Source of the DNA: Fistulifera solaris
Lineage: Eukaryota; Bacillariophyta; Bacillariophyceae; Naviculales; Stauroneidaceae
Direction of reading: 5' to 3'
Assembly: GCA_030295235.1 (NCBI GenBank)
Contig: AP026137.1
Coordinates: 434,001-498,000 of the forward strand
DNA: 64,000 nucleotides
Made by a program: the position numbers and the translations under genes. Below, in pieces: positions 9,667 through 21,164 of this stretch; position 1 is the first letter of the stretch, and every line of letters begins with the position of its first letter. A model generated the notes under the pieces. The model was not told the DNA's origin, ran no database searches, and saw only the letters and a list, made by a program, of their open reading frames with translations.

Positions 9667-12113
9667 TTAGGCTGGTGGGGCAACATCGTTTGTATTTCTT
9701 CTCGAAGCAGCATAATCGTCTGCAGCCACATTCATCTCTACAGGTAGACCTTGTTCTCTGCGTATCTCGGCCGCTTCTTTAAAAGCGGAAACAGATTCTT
9801 CAGGTAAACCGCACTCCATACAAAGAGTTCCAATGATATTCTCAATTCGCGCGACAAAAGCATGCCGTTCACCAAAGAACCTTCTGGTCAGCTGGGAAGC
9901 TTCTCGGTAGACTGTGAGCGCTTCCTTAAAGTTGCCCTGCGCGTGATGTGCCCTACCTATGTCAAGAAGAGTTTGAGCCACGTCAAAGGAAATCTCTTCG
10001 TCAGGAGATGTTTTTCTCTGGATAGCGAGGCATTGATAGTAAGCATTCAATGCAAATTCAAACTCTTCTCTAGCAAGATAGGCTTTTCCCAACGCGAAGA
10101 GAGTCTCCGCGGCCAAAGGATGATCCTCGCCGTACTTCTGTCGTCGAATTGTCAATGCTTCATTCAAAGGCTTGATGCATTGATAGAGATCCCCAATCTC
10201 ATACAGAATTTGTCCACGACGGTGTAGCGCTTCAGCAATCTGAGTACTATCGGGGCCTTGCAGAAGTTTCGACATCTCGAGAAACTTGTCGAGATGTTTT
10301 AGCGAGTCCATCTTCTCACCTTTATGGAAGTCTAGTACTGCCATGTTGTACCACATTGCTGCTACTTCGGGGTCATCCATGTTTGTGTGCATCAAGCGAA
10401 GAGCATCTTTGCATGTAGTGATCGCGGCATCGTAGTTGCAATTATAAAAATGAACATGGCCCATGTTCAACAAAGTCCTTGAAAGTTTCTTCCGCAGCCG
10501 TAACGTACGAGAAATATCGTTGGGATTATCGGTTGGTTCATCTGAACAGATAGAGGAAGACGACGAGTTCGGAGAAACAGATTGCGAAGTCGTTGCGTAT
10601 AACTTTGCCAACGCAGCGTTTCCGCGTGTCAGCGCGTCCGAGAGCATCTCCATGGCATCAACCGGTCGCCTGTATTGCAAGTTTATTTGTGCTATGTTGT
10701 TTAAGCAAGCGAGAACGACGGGGTCAAATGCAAGGGCGTCGGTTTGTGGCTTCTTGTGAGAAAGTGAAGCTGCTAGATCGAAAAATTGCACTGCCGAATC
10801 GGCGCTGCCCCAGTGATAATGAATCAAGCCCATATTGTACATGGTTGCCTTTGAACATTGGTAGAGGGGGGATTGTGAACTGCTGGAAGTCGATTGTGTT
10901 ATCACCTGGGGGAGAGTGCAAGTTGATTTTGAAAGGTTCGCCGAAGGATAATGGGTACCTTGTGTGTCCGCTTTTGAACTTCGAGTCTTGAGGGAAAAGA
11001 CCAGGAATACTATTGTCGACACATGAATCATGCTTCATGCCTGGCTTGGGAGTTCCTGGCAAATGCTTCGTAACATTATCGTCGGCGACCAAGTGGTACA
11101 AGGACTTTACACCCTCGACTAATACTTGTCGGCTTTGCTCCGTCAGCACTCCTGTTGTAAACAGGGCATGAAGTTTCTCCATTTGATCTTGTCTCTCTTT
11201 GCTTGGAAGGCCACTTTGACTGTCGCCTTCTACGTACATGAGTGTCTGTAGCGATTCTTGAAAGAGTTTCATGGCTGTTAAGCATTCATTCGCATACAGC
11301 ATGTGCACGCCAAGATTCGTAGTCACTCCGGCATGCCGTAAAACGACAGGATCGGGAGATCGGGACAGCTTCTGCCGCATCACGTTTCTTCGCTCCACCA
11401 TTAACGCCATTGCTTGCGCGGCGTAGTCTTTCAGTTTTGCTTTTCCTCTTCGGTCAAGCCTTGAGGGCGAGGCTCGGGGCCTTCCACACAGAATGTACCT
11501 AGCTTATAGCCTGTAACGAACGTATAAATGCGTACAAGTGAGTGTTGTGTTCAAATCTTTGCGAACTAGGCCAAACGAAAAGTAACTTACCTTCAGGAGA
11601 TATTAGAGGAGCTCCTGCATAAAATCTAAGGCGCGGCCCGTCTGTCACCAAAGGACTTTTCATGAATCGCTCATCCTTCTTCGTATCATTCACAACAACA
11701 ATTCCCTTCTTATTCAAAATTGTGTGTGAGCAAAATGCTACTGCCCGCGAAGTCTCCCGAACATCACCCGGACATCCCGTGTTACTGAATAAAAATTGTC
11801 GGCCCAAATCGATCAAGCTAATCAACGACGTGGGCACCCCAAAGACTTTACACGCCTCTTCTGTCAATTTGTCGAATGCTTCTTCCTTCTCAGCGTCTAG
11901 CAGCAAGTATGATTTGAGTGTTAAGAGACGCTGCAGCTCTCCTTCCACGGTTTGCTCTTCCGCTTCAGGATCCGGAACAGGAAGAATCCAGTCGGGTGTT
12001 TTGGAGTCACCGGAAAGATTTCGCGAGGAAACCGACAGCAAAGCTTCTTTGAGCTCGTCTTCCGTAATATAGTCCTGTACAGAACGCCCAAAGGCGGATG
12101 TTTGTGTTGCCAT
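9667..12113 (-). CDS. GAF domain plus kinesin-light-chain-type TPR protein
   Basis: One gene is seen as three open pieces. The first (12113 to about 11591) encodes a GAF-like sensor domain (TLKSYLLLDAEKEEAFDKL...FYAGAPLISPEG). An 80-nt intron at 11590-11511 (gtaagt...ttacag) joins it to YKLGTFCVEGPEPRPQGLTE. Near 11430 one base is missing, since the frame needs QNLKDYAAQAMALMVE; the coding continues to about 10866. There a coding-strand C6 run must lose one base to read TIPLYQCSKATMYNMG and enter the TPR part. About seven 42-residue TPRs follow (for example ALHRRGQILYEIGDLYQC, AETLFALGKAYLAREEFEF, AQTLLDIGRAHHAQGNFKEA). The C-terminus is DDYAASRRNTNDVAPPA. The architecture suggests a soluble signalling scaffold; the ligand and partners are unknown. 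The start is the ATG of MATQTSAFG. Confidence 0.75.
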
Positions 12114-13119
12114 AGTGTGAATCAAATACTGCCCTCAAGATCGTGTGTATGGTTTTCTCGAAAGACTCCGATATCAAATCAAAGGAGGTCAAGCTGCTAG
12201 TCGGCAACCTTCACGGATACAAATTTTAATCTCTTTTTCCCGAGAGTTCTAAAGCAATAGACAAGTGCTTGAAGACGTTTGTTTTGATTGATATTCTGAT
12301 CGTCGTGACGTGACACAGAGTGGCGATGAGCGGCAAATGGAGAAACCTCTTGCTTTGCACTCGTAGATCCACGGCACCGCACACCGCACTTGCAAAGTGG
12401 AAAGCAACGATCGTTTGAAAGTTGAAAAGACCTTCGTGGTCGTTCGTGGCCATGGAAAGTCTATAATAAAGTAGTGCATTTCTCGCATACGTCAGCACGC
12501 AACGTCACTCTGGACACTTTGGTTGGTGTCCTTTCTAAATGCTGACGTGGTTTGGAGTAATAGACAAGTAGTGCTTTTTCATGTTTCTGTTCTCTGCTCT
12601 ACGTCTGTCTTTGCATCCGGCTTGCTTCGGACATTCGGAATAATTTTTGAGGTGTATTATTAACACTAATCGATCTAAATGTTACATTTACCTATTTACT
12701 AAAGTTTGCCGACAAAACGTTCGTGCTGCGAACCTGTTGCGACTTCGTCAACGACGAGCACGTGACCTTATCGTAATCATTTGTTATCAATCAAATCAAC
12801 AAAAGGTACGGCAAGATAGTAATCGAAAATAAATGGCGAGATACTTCGTAGCTTTCGGCGAACAAAAGCAAGTTTGGTAATTTGCGATTCGACGAGGGGG
12901 TTTTGCTTTATCATTACGGAATTCATTCCATCGACATCTCGATAGTCAGACATGGACAATTGAATTCTATTGAGCTCAATTCCCACATTCCCCTCGGATA
13001 GATGTGTGTTGGATCTCGCGTCTTTTATTGAAACAAAGCCTCAATCAGCGTGTGAAACAACAAATAATGACGTACATTTTCTTACATTTTCTCTTTGTTT
13101 CGTCAATGCAGAATAAAAT
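12114..13119. promoter_or_regulatory. Divergent upstream region of the GAF-TPR and uS14 genes
   Basis: No gene is supported. Just before the uS14 start there is a strong splice-acceptor-like sequence (pyrimidine tract then aatgcag, ending at 13111), 8 nt upstream of the ATG. A 5'-UTR intron is therefore likely, as is common in ribosomal protein genes; I cannot place its donor with confidence (gtacgg near 12805 is one candidate). Confidence 0.35.
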
Positions 13120-13308
13120 ATGGTTGAATCACGTAAACCTGATAAGCTCTATGCCACACACCCTTCCGGTTACGGAAAGGGATCTCGTGCTTGCCGCGTT
13201 ACTGGACGATTGGGCGGTATGGGACTTGTCCGAAAGTACGGCATCAACATGAAGCGTCAAGTGTTCCGTGAGCGCGCACTCGATATGGGCTGGGAGAAAT
13301 ACAACTAA
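13120..13308 (+). CDS. RPS29: 40S ribosomal protein uS14 (RPS29), zinc-ligand-free form
   Basis: This component of the head of the small ribosomal subunit is 62 residues, slightly longer than the 56-residue human protein. The core KLYATHPSGYGKGSRACRV and GLVRKYGINM align with the family (HP..FG.GSR.CRVC, GLIRKYGLNM). Of the four cysteines that hold zinc in ordinary eukaryotic RPS29, only the first remains (ACRV). The others are replaced by Thr, Lys and Val (CRVT; MKRQVF). The frame is intact. The start ATG lies in an AT-rich context right after a probable 5'-UTR splice acceptor. Confidence 0.88.
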   Translation: MVESRKPDKLYATHPSGYGKGSRACRVTGRLGGMGLVRKYGINMKRQVFRERALDMGWEKYN

Positions 13309-14034
13309 ATTACTTTAGAAGGAACAACTAGTGCACTTAATAATTTGGAGTGTTGTCATGATATTATCTTGCCATGATTTCACTTAAGGTCGTTCAAAGT
13401 TCTAAGGAGTAGAACTGTGATTTTATGCGTCTTGAATTATGAATGCTTGCATTTCCGGCTTGCTACTCCATCTTTAAAGACTGATAGTTTACTCTCCTTT
13501 TTGCTTGTTGGTGGATCAGATTCTACAGGTACTAGAGCTGGCGAATGGCAAGAAGCAAACTTAGTTTTTAGAAAGCATAAACTCTTTGGCTGTCGTATAG
13601 GTTTTGATCTACTCTAGAATGAGGTTTTGCTGATGCTGTTGTGACTCGCCACACGTACTTTTTGTCCCCGTCGACACGTAGTGCAAACACGTACGTTGTG
13701 TACCGCTGTTGATCATCGGCTGCTTCATGCTTCATCCACCGCAGACGCCGCCGCAGTTGCTGTTGAAAAGACCGAGAGGGGAGGATCCTTTTGCCTTTTT
13801 ATATCGGCGAAGCGATAAATTAGCTTGAATAGTTGCTAGCACGCGCTCCTATTCTGTAATTATTTATTTGCGACGACAGGTTTGGCTGGTGTTGTCTCTA
13901 CCCGAGTCGTAGCGCTTCTGCTGTTTCATAAGAGTCCCCTTCGAATCTGTTATTGATTAAAGCTAAATTGATTCTCCTGTCTGTCTCGTTCCCTATATCA
14001 ATATCTAAAAGAAGCAACAACAGAGGCAAGAGAC
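13309..14034. other. Intergenic, upstream of the G-alpha gene
   Basis: No gene, RNA or repeat is recognised. Small ORFs here have no coding features. Confidence 0.35.
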
Positions 14035-15372
14035 ATGGGTTGCGGCGTGTCGACAGATCAAGGCCCGAGCGGTGGTCCGCAGAATCAATACGCAGCCCCT
14101 CATAATCCGAAAAAAGATGACCCGCAGGAAGTGGCGAAATCGTCAGGCATTGACAGAGATTTGGACCGAGCGAAACAAAACGAAGAATTAAAAGTGAAAT
14201 TGCTATTACTCGGAGCTGGAGAGAGCGGAAAATCAACCATCTTTAAACAAATGAGGATTTTGCACGGAGCTCCACGAAGTGAAGAAGATCAGCGCATGTA
14301 TGGTGTTGTCATCCGCTCGAATGTAATCACTGCTATGCGAAAGCTATGTTCGCATTTGAGAAGTTTGGGCTTGGAGGGACAGCTGGCAAGAGAGCCTAAG
14401 CCCGATGATAGCGATCTCACACCAAAGGCTGCTTACGATCTATTAGTTGCGCATATAGTCGACAACACAGCATCTTCTGCTGACCTGCCTATTCCTCCCG
14501 AAAATGCTGATGGAAGAGACTGGTGGGTCAGAGCCCAAGGGCTGGGCTTGGTGCTAACAACGATGCAAAACAGTTTCTACAGTTATGGCGCGCTATGAAA
14601 ACACTTTGGGAGGTAAGTAATCGATCATGGTAGACATGCTTGGCTAAGAAAGTCTTCTGATTCAATACATCATTTTTCATTATAGTCGAAGACAATGAAA
14701 GAAGTTTGGATGAAACGGGCGGCTGTCAATGTTATTGATGGTCACAAGGAGTACCTGCAAGATTTATCACGTATTGCATCTCCTTCTTTTCGTCCGACCA
14801 CCCAAGATATCCTCCTCGCCCGTGTCAAGACGACACAAGTAGTAATGGAGCGCTACCGAATCGATGGTATTGAATTTGAAATGTATGATGTTGGAGGTCA
14901 GCGCTCAGAACGGCGTAAATGGATTGACTGTTTCGATAACGTCGACGCTGTCATCTTTGTTGCAGCTTTGTCGGAATACGACCAAGCGTTAGCAGAAGCA
15001 AAACGAACGAACCGTATGGCGGAGGCCCTAGAGCTTTTCCGATCTGTCTGTAACAACAGGGCGTTTGCGAATACTTCCATCATGTTGTTTTTGAACAAAA
15101 AGGACGTGTTTGCAGAAAAGATAATGAGTAGCGACATTGCCGCTCAGAAGCCTTTTGCGGACTACGCTGGTCCGCCGCAAGACTTCAATAGTGGCGTGCT
15201 CTATTTCATTCAAAAGTTCAAAGAATGCTTGATTGATGACGACTTCAATGACTCTTTTATTCATGTGACGTGTGCAACGGACACGAATAACATGGAGTTT
15301 GTTCTAGACTCGACTCGAACAATCATCATGACAGATAATCTTCGACGATCAGGGTTTTTGGGCTCCGGTTAG
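14035..15372 (+). CDS. Heterotrimeric G-protein alpha subunit
   Basis: This GTP-binding switch protein couples to seven-helix receptors at the plasma membrane. MGCGVS gives N-myristoylation (Gly2) and palmitoylation (Cys3) sites. The P-loop is GAGESGKST. Switch I follows ILLARVKTT, switch II is [16 protein letters not shown] gives guanine specificity and TCAT binds the base. Exon 1 ends at 14612 and the 73-nt intron spans 14613-14685 (gtaagt...tatag). Near the end of exon 1 a G3 run (14544-14546) needs one more G to pass from RAQGLG into [20 protein letters not shown], which joins exon 2 ([12 protein letters not shown]). Otherwise a false stop appears at about 14596. The C-terminus ([12 protein letters not shown]) is a few residues longer than in animal subunits. 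Confidence 0.92.
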
Positions 15373-16017
15373 GTATTCTCGATCATACATTACATCGCGG
15401 AGTCGAAGCTAGGATTCTCGTAAAACACCTTAACCTCTTTCGTGAAGTAATTTAACTGTTCTTTAGATTTCATGGCGTTAGTTTATTATGAATCATTGCC
15501 TCTGACAAACGCAGGTTTCTGAAAGACATTTTTATCTTCTGTAAGGAATTTGTAATCATCTTTTTTAGTCGGATCTACTTGATCATTCCGGGGGCGTAGT
15601 ATGTGCAACTCATGCAAAAGGCGAATTGGTTAAACCTTGATACTAGCTGCCGGGACTGTTATTGAGGAGTCACAGAATGTAGATACCAGGTAGTACACTT
15701 CACATTACATTCATCGTCACGTTTTATACTATTCTACAAAAGCGAAGTGCGACTTAGTTATTTTCTGTCCTTAATAAAATTTCAGTACCGGACGCTAAGC
15801 AAAAATGGTGAGCATTGGGATTACTATGGCGAAGTTGTCTGATACAATATTGTACGAGACTCGCCGGCTGGAAAACCCTGCTGAAAAAAGAAGCGCAACA
15901 TGGATCGAAGCGAAAATGCCGCTCCGCAGCAAAGCAAAAGCAAAGGGAATAATCGACAACACCGATATTCAATCATCCTCTTGACTTTGTTCTCGTCTTT
16001 TCTCTTTTTAATTAATC
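15373..16017. other. Intergenic, no feature seen
   Basis: The region holds the 3' flank of the G-alpha gene and the promoter of V-ATPase d. Nothing else is recognised. Confidence 0.35.
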
Positions 16018-17260
16018 ATGCCGACTGCTCCGCCCAAAGGTGCTACGGGCGATTTGACGACGTTCAACGTCTTTCACGGTTTCCCTGAAGCGTTGGTTCG
16101 GGGTATGCGATCGTCTTTCCTTACGGATGCTGATTATCATCACTTGACGCAGTGCGAGACTGTGGATGATGTAAGACTCAATCTATCGGAAAGTGACTAT
16201 TCTTCTGCACTCGCGGATATGGCAGTCATGACGCCGGCTTCGCTACAAAAGGCGGCTATTGAAAAGGTTAGTGGCTCGAGCGCAAAGAAATGTTTAATTT
16301 GTTGTATTACTTCTAACGCAATCGCCGCTTCGTATTTTAGCTTGTTACTGAGTTCAAGTACTTGCGAAGCCAAGCGGTTGAGCCTTTGTCTACCTTCCTG
16401 GACTTTGTCACCTACGAGTACATGATTGAGAATGTTATGCTTTTGTTGAAGGGTGCTCTGAGCGGTCGCGATATCAACGAATTGATTGCGCAGTGCCACC
16501 CTCTTGGCATGTTTAAGGAAAGCACCATGCGCAGCATCCCGACCTTCGAAAATAGTGCCAAGGGTTACGCGGATTTGTATCAGACTGTGTTGGTTGACAC
16601 TCCGGTGGGTCCCTACTTTGCCATGTTTTTGCAGGAGAGTGCCGAGCACCGCGGTGACAGCCGAAATGTCTTGGAGGAAGTTGAAATCGAAATTATCAAG
16701 TCTTCTTTGATCAAGTACTGGTTGGAGGATTTCGCTCAATTTGTGGAGAAACTTGGCGGTGATACGGCTTCTATCATGGGTGACTTGTTGAAGGTCCGAG
16801 CTGATACAAATGCGATCAATATTACGCTAAACTCCTTCGGAACGCCCCTGAATGAGCCTGCTATGCGTGCTTCCGATCGAAAGCGACTCTATCCTGCTGT
16901 CGGACATCTCTATCCCGTCGGCTCGACCATGTTGGTGGATGTTGCGAACGAAGAAGAGCTCGGACGCGTGCTGGAACTTTTTCCCCAGTACAAAGCGATC
17001 TGGAACATTCATGCTTCGGGACAGGGTGATATCAGTATCGATGATGCCTTTTACGAGCGTGATGTCCAGACTCTTGAATTGGCCTTCGAAAGCCAGTTTC
17101 ATTTTGCCGTTTTCTATGCTTACGTGAAGCTCAAAGAACAAGAGATTCGAAACTTGGTTTGGATTTCGGAATGCATTTTGCAGCAGCAAAGGATGAAATT
17201 TCAAAATTTGTTCCCGTGTTCAGCTTCCATTCGCCGTGGCGTGAAAAGAAGCGATCATAA
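16018..17260 (+). CDS. V-type H+-ATPase subunit d (Vma6)
   Basis: Subunit d sits on the c-ring and links the V1 stalk to the membrane V0 sector of vacuolar and endomembrane proton pumps. The N-terminus (FNVFHGFPEALVRGMRSSFL, then CETVDDVRLNL) and the C-terminus (LKEQEIRNLVWISECI) are diagnostic. Exon 1 ends at 16266; the 74-nt intron spans 16267-16340 (gttagt...tttag) and joins AAIEK to LVTEFKYLRSQA in phase 0. Near the C-terminus an A3 run (17188-17190) lacks one A. With it the protein ends QQKDEISKFVPVFSFHSPW plus a short basic tail, stop at 17258-17260, giving the expected KDEI..FVPVF family end. Confidence 0.93.
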
Positions 17261-17392
17261 CTTGATTGATATGCGAGCATTCTATGTGATAACATTCTCA
17301 TTATTCTAAGCTTTGGTCAAAAACAATGCATTATGTAGTTCCAAGTTCTTTACTCCGTAGTACCTTATCGATAGAGTGTGAATTCCACGATA

Positions 17393-18916
17393 TTACGCAT
17401 GGTCGGCTCGTTTCTCTTCAAGCTTTTGTATGGTACCCGTTTCGCAAAACTCTTTGATCTTTTGGGCAAAGGCTGCACCGATACCTTCTACTTTCGTTTT
17501 GCCTTTGCTCAAGGACATAGCATTCTCGGCAGTGATTTCGTAGTCCAGGCTTCGGATGGCATCGAGACACTTGGAGTAGGTGAACACCGCTCGTTGATTT
17601 GCTGAAAGAATTTAGTTCAGTTACACGTAGGTAGTAGGAACAAGAGGACTGTGTTGCGGATGTTGGTACCGCACTTACCTTCTTTGGAATAGTATTCGGA
17701 AAGTTCCTGAAAGGCGGCGACCAATTTCGCGTTCGCATCGACTTTGGTCGTCTTTTCGAGTGCTTTGTCTTTTTGTTCTTTCTCTTCGTTCGACAATTGC
17801 TTGCCAACTTCTTTCCAAAGAGTTGCAATGATATCTTCTGGCGTTTCTCGTTTGTGTGCCAAGATCACGGGGCCGATTTTCTGTTTCGCCTTGGTGGCAT
17901 CTTCCGGGAGTTTCGCATTGTACTTTTTCAACAAAGCAATGGCGTCTTCGGTGGCGGAACGAATTCCTTCCTTGCTCGAGAGGTTCCACTCCAAGCTCGC
18001 CGCTTCCTTCTTCATACCAGCTAGATCGCCATTACTGTCGTCCGTGCCTTCACCTGTAGCATCCGCTTCGAGTTTGTCCATCTTTTTCTTTTTCTTCTTC
18101 CGAAGGCTCTTCGGTGAACCTGATCGCACCCAAAATAGTTGAATATACAAAATAATTCCAAGCAATAGTTCAAGAACAACAAAAACTTACCAAGGCTTCC
18201 AACGGGGTGCGTCTTCGATACTGCACTGAAAGGTGCAGGGGATGCGTTGCTGCGCATCTTCATCGAACTGGCCGTTGCATAGCACGACGGAACAGTTCTT
18301 TTCATCGATTTTCAATTTGCCGCCTTGACACAGCTGGCAACGAGCCAAGCGACCATTGACATGACCATCCAAGACCTTGACCAGGAGGTAGTTTTTCGTG
18401 CCAGAGACAAACTGGCGATTCCATTTCAGCACGTCTTTCAGCTCGTCGTTCTTTTCTTTCTGATACACACGGTATGCGGCCACAAACTCGTTCGAGGCGT
18501 AATGATCGTCGCTCTTTGCTTTCTTCGTTTGAGGCTCGTTCTCTCCGTCATCAACTTTTGCCTTGATCTTTTCAATGATAGCATCGGCGGAAGAAGCTGA
18601 ACCCGAAGCCTTGCTCTTCTTCGTGGCTGCCGAGCTTGTCTTGATGGCTTCGACGAGCGCATCGCGTTCTTTCGGCAAGATTTGACCTTCGGTAGCGTCC
18701 CGCAATGTTTCATCGACAAAGTCATCGACCGTACCGGCGAATTTTCGCGGCAAGTTGTAGCATTTCGGATGAAAGCTTTGCGTGACATCAAATCTCCCTC
18801 CCGTAGTAGTCGTCAAGATTTTGATTTCACCTTTCTCGATAATCTCGCCGCATTTTTTTGCACTTGGCGCGGCTCGTCTTGGCAAACTCCACCGCGTAGG
18901 TTGTCTCGGAACTCAT
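17393..18916 (-). CDS. PARP-type zinc finger, PADR1-like and Pol-beta-type HhH protein (no PARP catalytic domain)
   Basis: Three exons are seen: 18916-18191, 18119-17679 and 17601-17393. The introns are 71 nt (gtaagt...atcag) and 77 nt (gtaagt...ttcag). Exon 1 starts MSSETTYAVEFAKTSRAKC and encodes a PARP-type zinc finger (C-x2-C ... FHPKCYNLP). A coding-strand A7 run at 18853-18859 must lose one A to keep CKKCGEIIEKGEIKI. A second Cys motif (RCQLC...VVLCNG...IPCTFQC) resembles the PADR1/third zinc finger of PARP1. Near 18083 one more A-run indel is needed to continue EKEKMDKLEADATGEG. Exon 3 encodes a helix-hairpin-helix like the 8-kDa domain of DNA polymerase beta/lambda (KVEGIGAAFAQKIKEF). 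No ADP-ribosyltransferase or polymerase domain follows. A nuclear DNA-break-binding role is inferred. Confidence 0.75.
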
Positions 18917-19155
18917 CGTTGATGGTAAAGAGGTGTATCAATTAGTTGTGAAAGTAGGAGGTTGTATGCTTGCGAAAGGTAATGCTCAAAAATGCATTTT
19001 GACATGCCCCTCATGTTTTTCCCGCCAAACAAGCGCGCGAGGGCGAAGATGCGAACGGATCACCAGAGTACACTCGACGGGAGTGTAGAGCGACGGGACA
19101 GAAACTGACGTAGAAAATGTACGGGTATCACTGATGATGATTCATGACGACCTCC

Positions 19156-19214
19156 TCATGAATGAAATGCAGTCGTGGTCTACTTGAACTAACACTTTGG
19201 GTCCATAGTAAATA
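19156..19214 (+). repeat. Bipartite intergenic motif, copy 3
   Basis: Box 1 is TCATGAATGAAATGCAGTC and box 2 is ACACTTTGGGTCCATAGTAA. Confidence 0.55.
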
Positions 19215-19370
19215 CGGAAGACAACGTTTTGCAAGGCTCTTCGATGCAAAATATGATCACATGTAATTCAAACGCTGCTAAAGGACGACGCTTTTCTTTT
19301 CTTTACACAAAGCCGTCTTCGGCGTCGAGGGATCGTTCATGTATCTCCCTTCCCGCAAGCGGGGACGATC

Positions 19371-19433
19371 AAATTGTAGACTGAGTAGCACAGAAATTGT
19401 AGACTGAGTAGCACAGTTGGGGGGGGGGGGGGG
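19371..19433. repeat. 23-bp tandem duplication followed by G15 run
   Basis: Two exact units (AATTGTAGACTGAGTAGCAC is the core) lie at 19371-19393 and 19394-19416. They abut an uninterrupted run of 15 G. The run length in an assembly is uncertain. Confidence 0.7.
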
Positions 19434-20030
19434 CTGGGTTCGATACGGTGGTTGGTCGATCTTGGCGCCCAGCGCCGTAGATGAGAGTCTTGAGACGATC
19501 GGTGATCCCCGGTCGTGTCTGAATCAGATAGGAGCCCCTCTGTTCCCATGGTTTACATGTTTGACCTGGCAGCGGTTCGGTGTTCGGTGGATTTCATCCA
19601 TTGTCCATTGGGTCAGTTGTGTTTCTCTAACTCGATTAGGGATTCGGTTCTCTTGTGGGGATAGGACGTAAGCATAGTAAATTCTAGCCATTTTTTCACA
19701 AGCAAGCGTTACGTCCGTAAAATTCCCGTTTTGTTCCTTGCAATTCTAATTTGAGCGTATTAGGATCATTTGTGGGAAATAATCGTCTTGATTCATACAA
19801 AGCTATCATTGAAAAATAATGCCAATGGCATCGTACTGCTCACATTGGGTTGTTGCTGTCGGAAACTCCTGAACGTAGAACGTAGGCAAACTGTCTCCAT
19901 GACTGGATTTCAATCACTCCCGCCTCACACTTTTATTGAGCCCGCAAAGCGCGCATGGCACGCCTGTTGCGTCTAAGTAATCAAAGTTTTTAGCCACGGA
20001 TGGGGGCATTTTCGTCGAGCAGGGTCATGG

Positions 20031-20828
20031 CTCGTGATCAGGCCTCTTTATATCCGTTTTCACCCGAAAACACGGAAATAAGGTATTTTCGGAGACCTGG
20101 TAGATTTATTTTCGGTTAAATCCGGATTTTACGTAGAGCTACGTAGAATATGTACTGACTAACACATTAGCCCTGCTAGACAATCGTTTTGCTAAGTTCA
20201 CTTCGTCCAGAACTGTCTACAACAAGCTAAATAATGATAAAAGGATGCACAACCCACAAGTACATAAATCAATTTGATTAGACTAATCAAATTGCTTGCT
20301 TTTGTGCCTTAACGTCGCTTACTGCAAGCCACCGAGATGCGTGGCGCTAACTATTGCCAGCTGCAACTTTATCAATGGAGCACTTGCCATCACGAAAACA
20401 TTTTGTTTTTGACTTTAATTTAGTTTGTGCGCTTTCATGTCGGAAATTATTTCATTCGCAGCACCAATGTCGTCAACTATATTACACAAAGCTTTCGCCG
20501 ATCATTTATCAACCCCTTAAGAAAGATAACATCTTGATTGTAACAATGATGAGGCTTTTTTAGAATCTCTATTATCAGGCTGTTCTATGTTTGCATGACC
20601 TGGTTGAATATAGTTGCAAAGAGCTTCGTATATTGTGTGCTAAAGAACGAACCACCATAGTTTTTACCAAGATTTTGGTACAGGTTCTCATCCGTTACAC
20701 CCTCTCCCACACTCACTCGCAATACGGAAACACGGAATTAGGTTAAATTCGGGGGTCCTGAAACCTTAAATCCGAGTATTTTCGGGATTTTTCGTAAAAA
20801 ACCGAAAATAAAGAGGCCTGCTCGTGAT
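20031..20828. mobile_element. hAT-type non-autonomous DNA transposon (MITE-like) with 8-bp target duplication
   Basis: The element spans 20039-20820 (782 bp). It begins CAGGCCTCTTTAT and ends with the exact inverted copy (ATAAAGAGGCCTG). It is flanked by perfect 8-bp direct repeats CTCGTGAT (20031-20038 and 20821-20828). An 8-bp duplication and CAGG-type ends are the hallmarks of the hAT superfamily. Sub-terminal sequences repeat an ACGGAAACACGGAA-like motif. The only internal ORF (20354-20563) shows no transposase similarity, so mobility would depend on a hAT transposase elsewhere. The perfect target duplication and ends suggest a fairly recent insertion. Confidence 0.85.
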
Positions 20829-21164
20829 TTCATGAGTGCAACCTTTCATAGTTTTAATCTTTAGTATACAGATGAAAGTAGAACCAAGACTAAGATTTTC
20901 CATCCAGGGTCATTTCTAGTGTGGTTGACAAAGTATTGGAGGTCTTAGTGGGAGACAATTATAAAATGGAAAGTACAAAGTTATTCCAAAATTCCGAAAC
21001 CGGTACGTCGGACAAAATGGTGGATGCTCGCGTTCCCTCGCGATGCCTCGTCGACGACAGGTCACCAAAACTTGGTGGCAAATATTATTGGGATGGTTCA
21101 AAATAAATGGATGAGCGAAAAACAACCATTTCAATACAATATACGACAACAATAAGAAATTGCC

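Larger units (their letters stand above)
18917..20030. other. Gene-poor region with simple repeats
   Basis: No gene is supported. It contains a bipartite motif copy (19156-19214), two tandem 23-bp units at 19371-19416 and a run of 15 G at 19419-19433. Confidence 0.4.

Noticed and set aside
12226-12498. 90-codon minus-strand ORF upstream of the GAF-TPR gene
   Set aside because: No recognisable domain is seen, it overlaps the likely promoter and other frames are equally open.
4090-18860. Programmed ribosomal frameshifting as the reason for the broken frames
   Set aside because: The shifts go in both directions, sit at different simple runs and affect unrelated housekeeping genes. Base-calling error is simpler.
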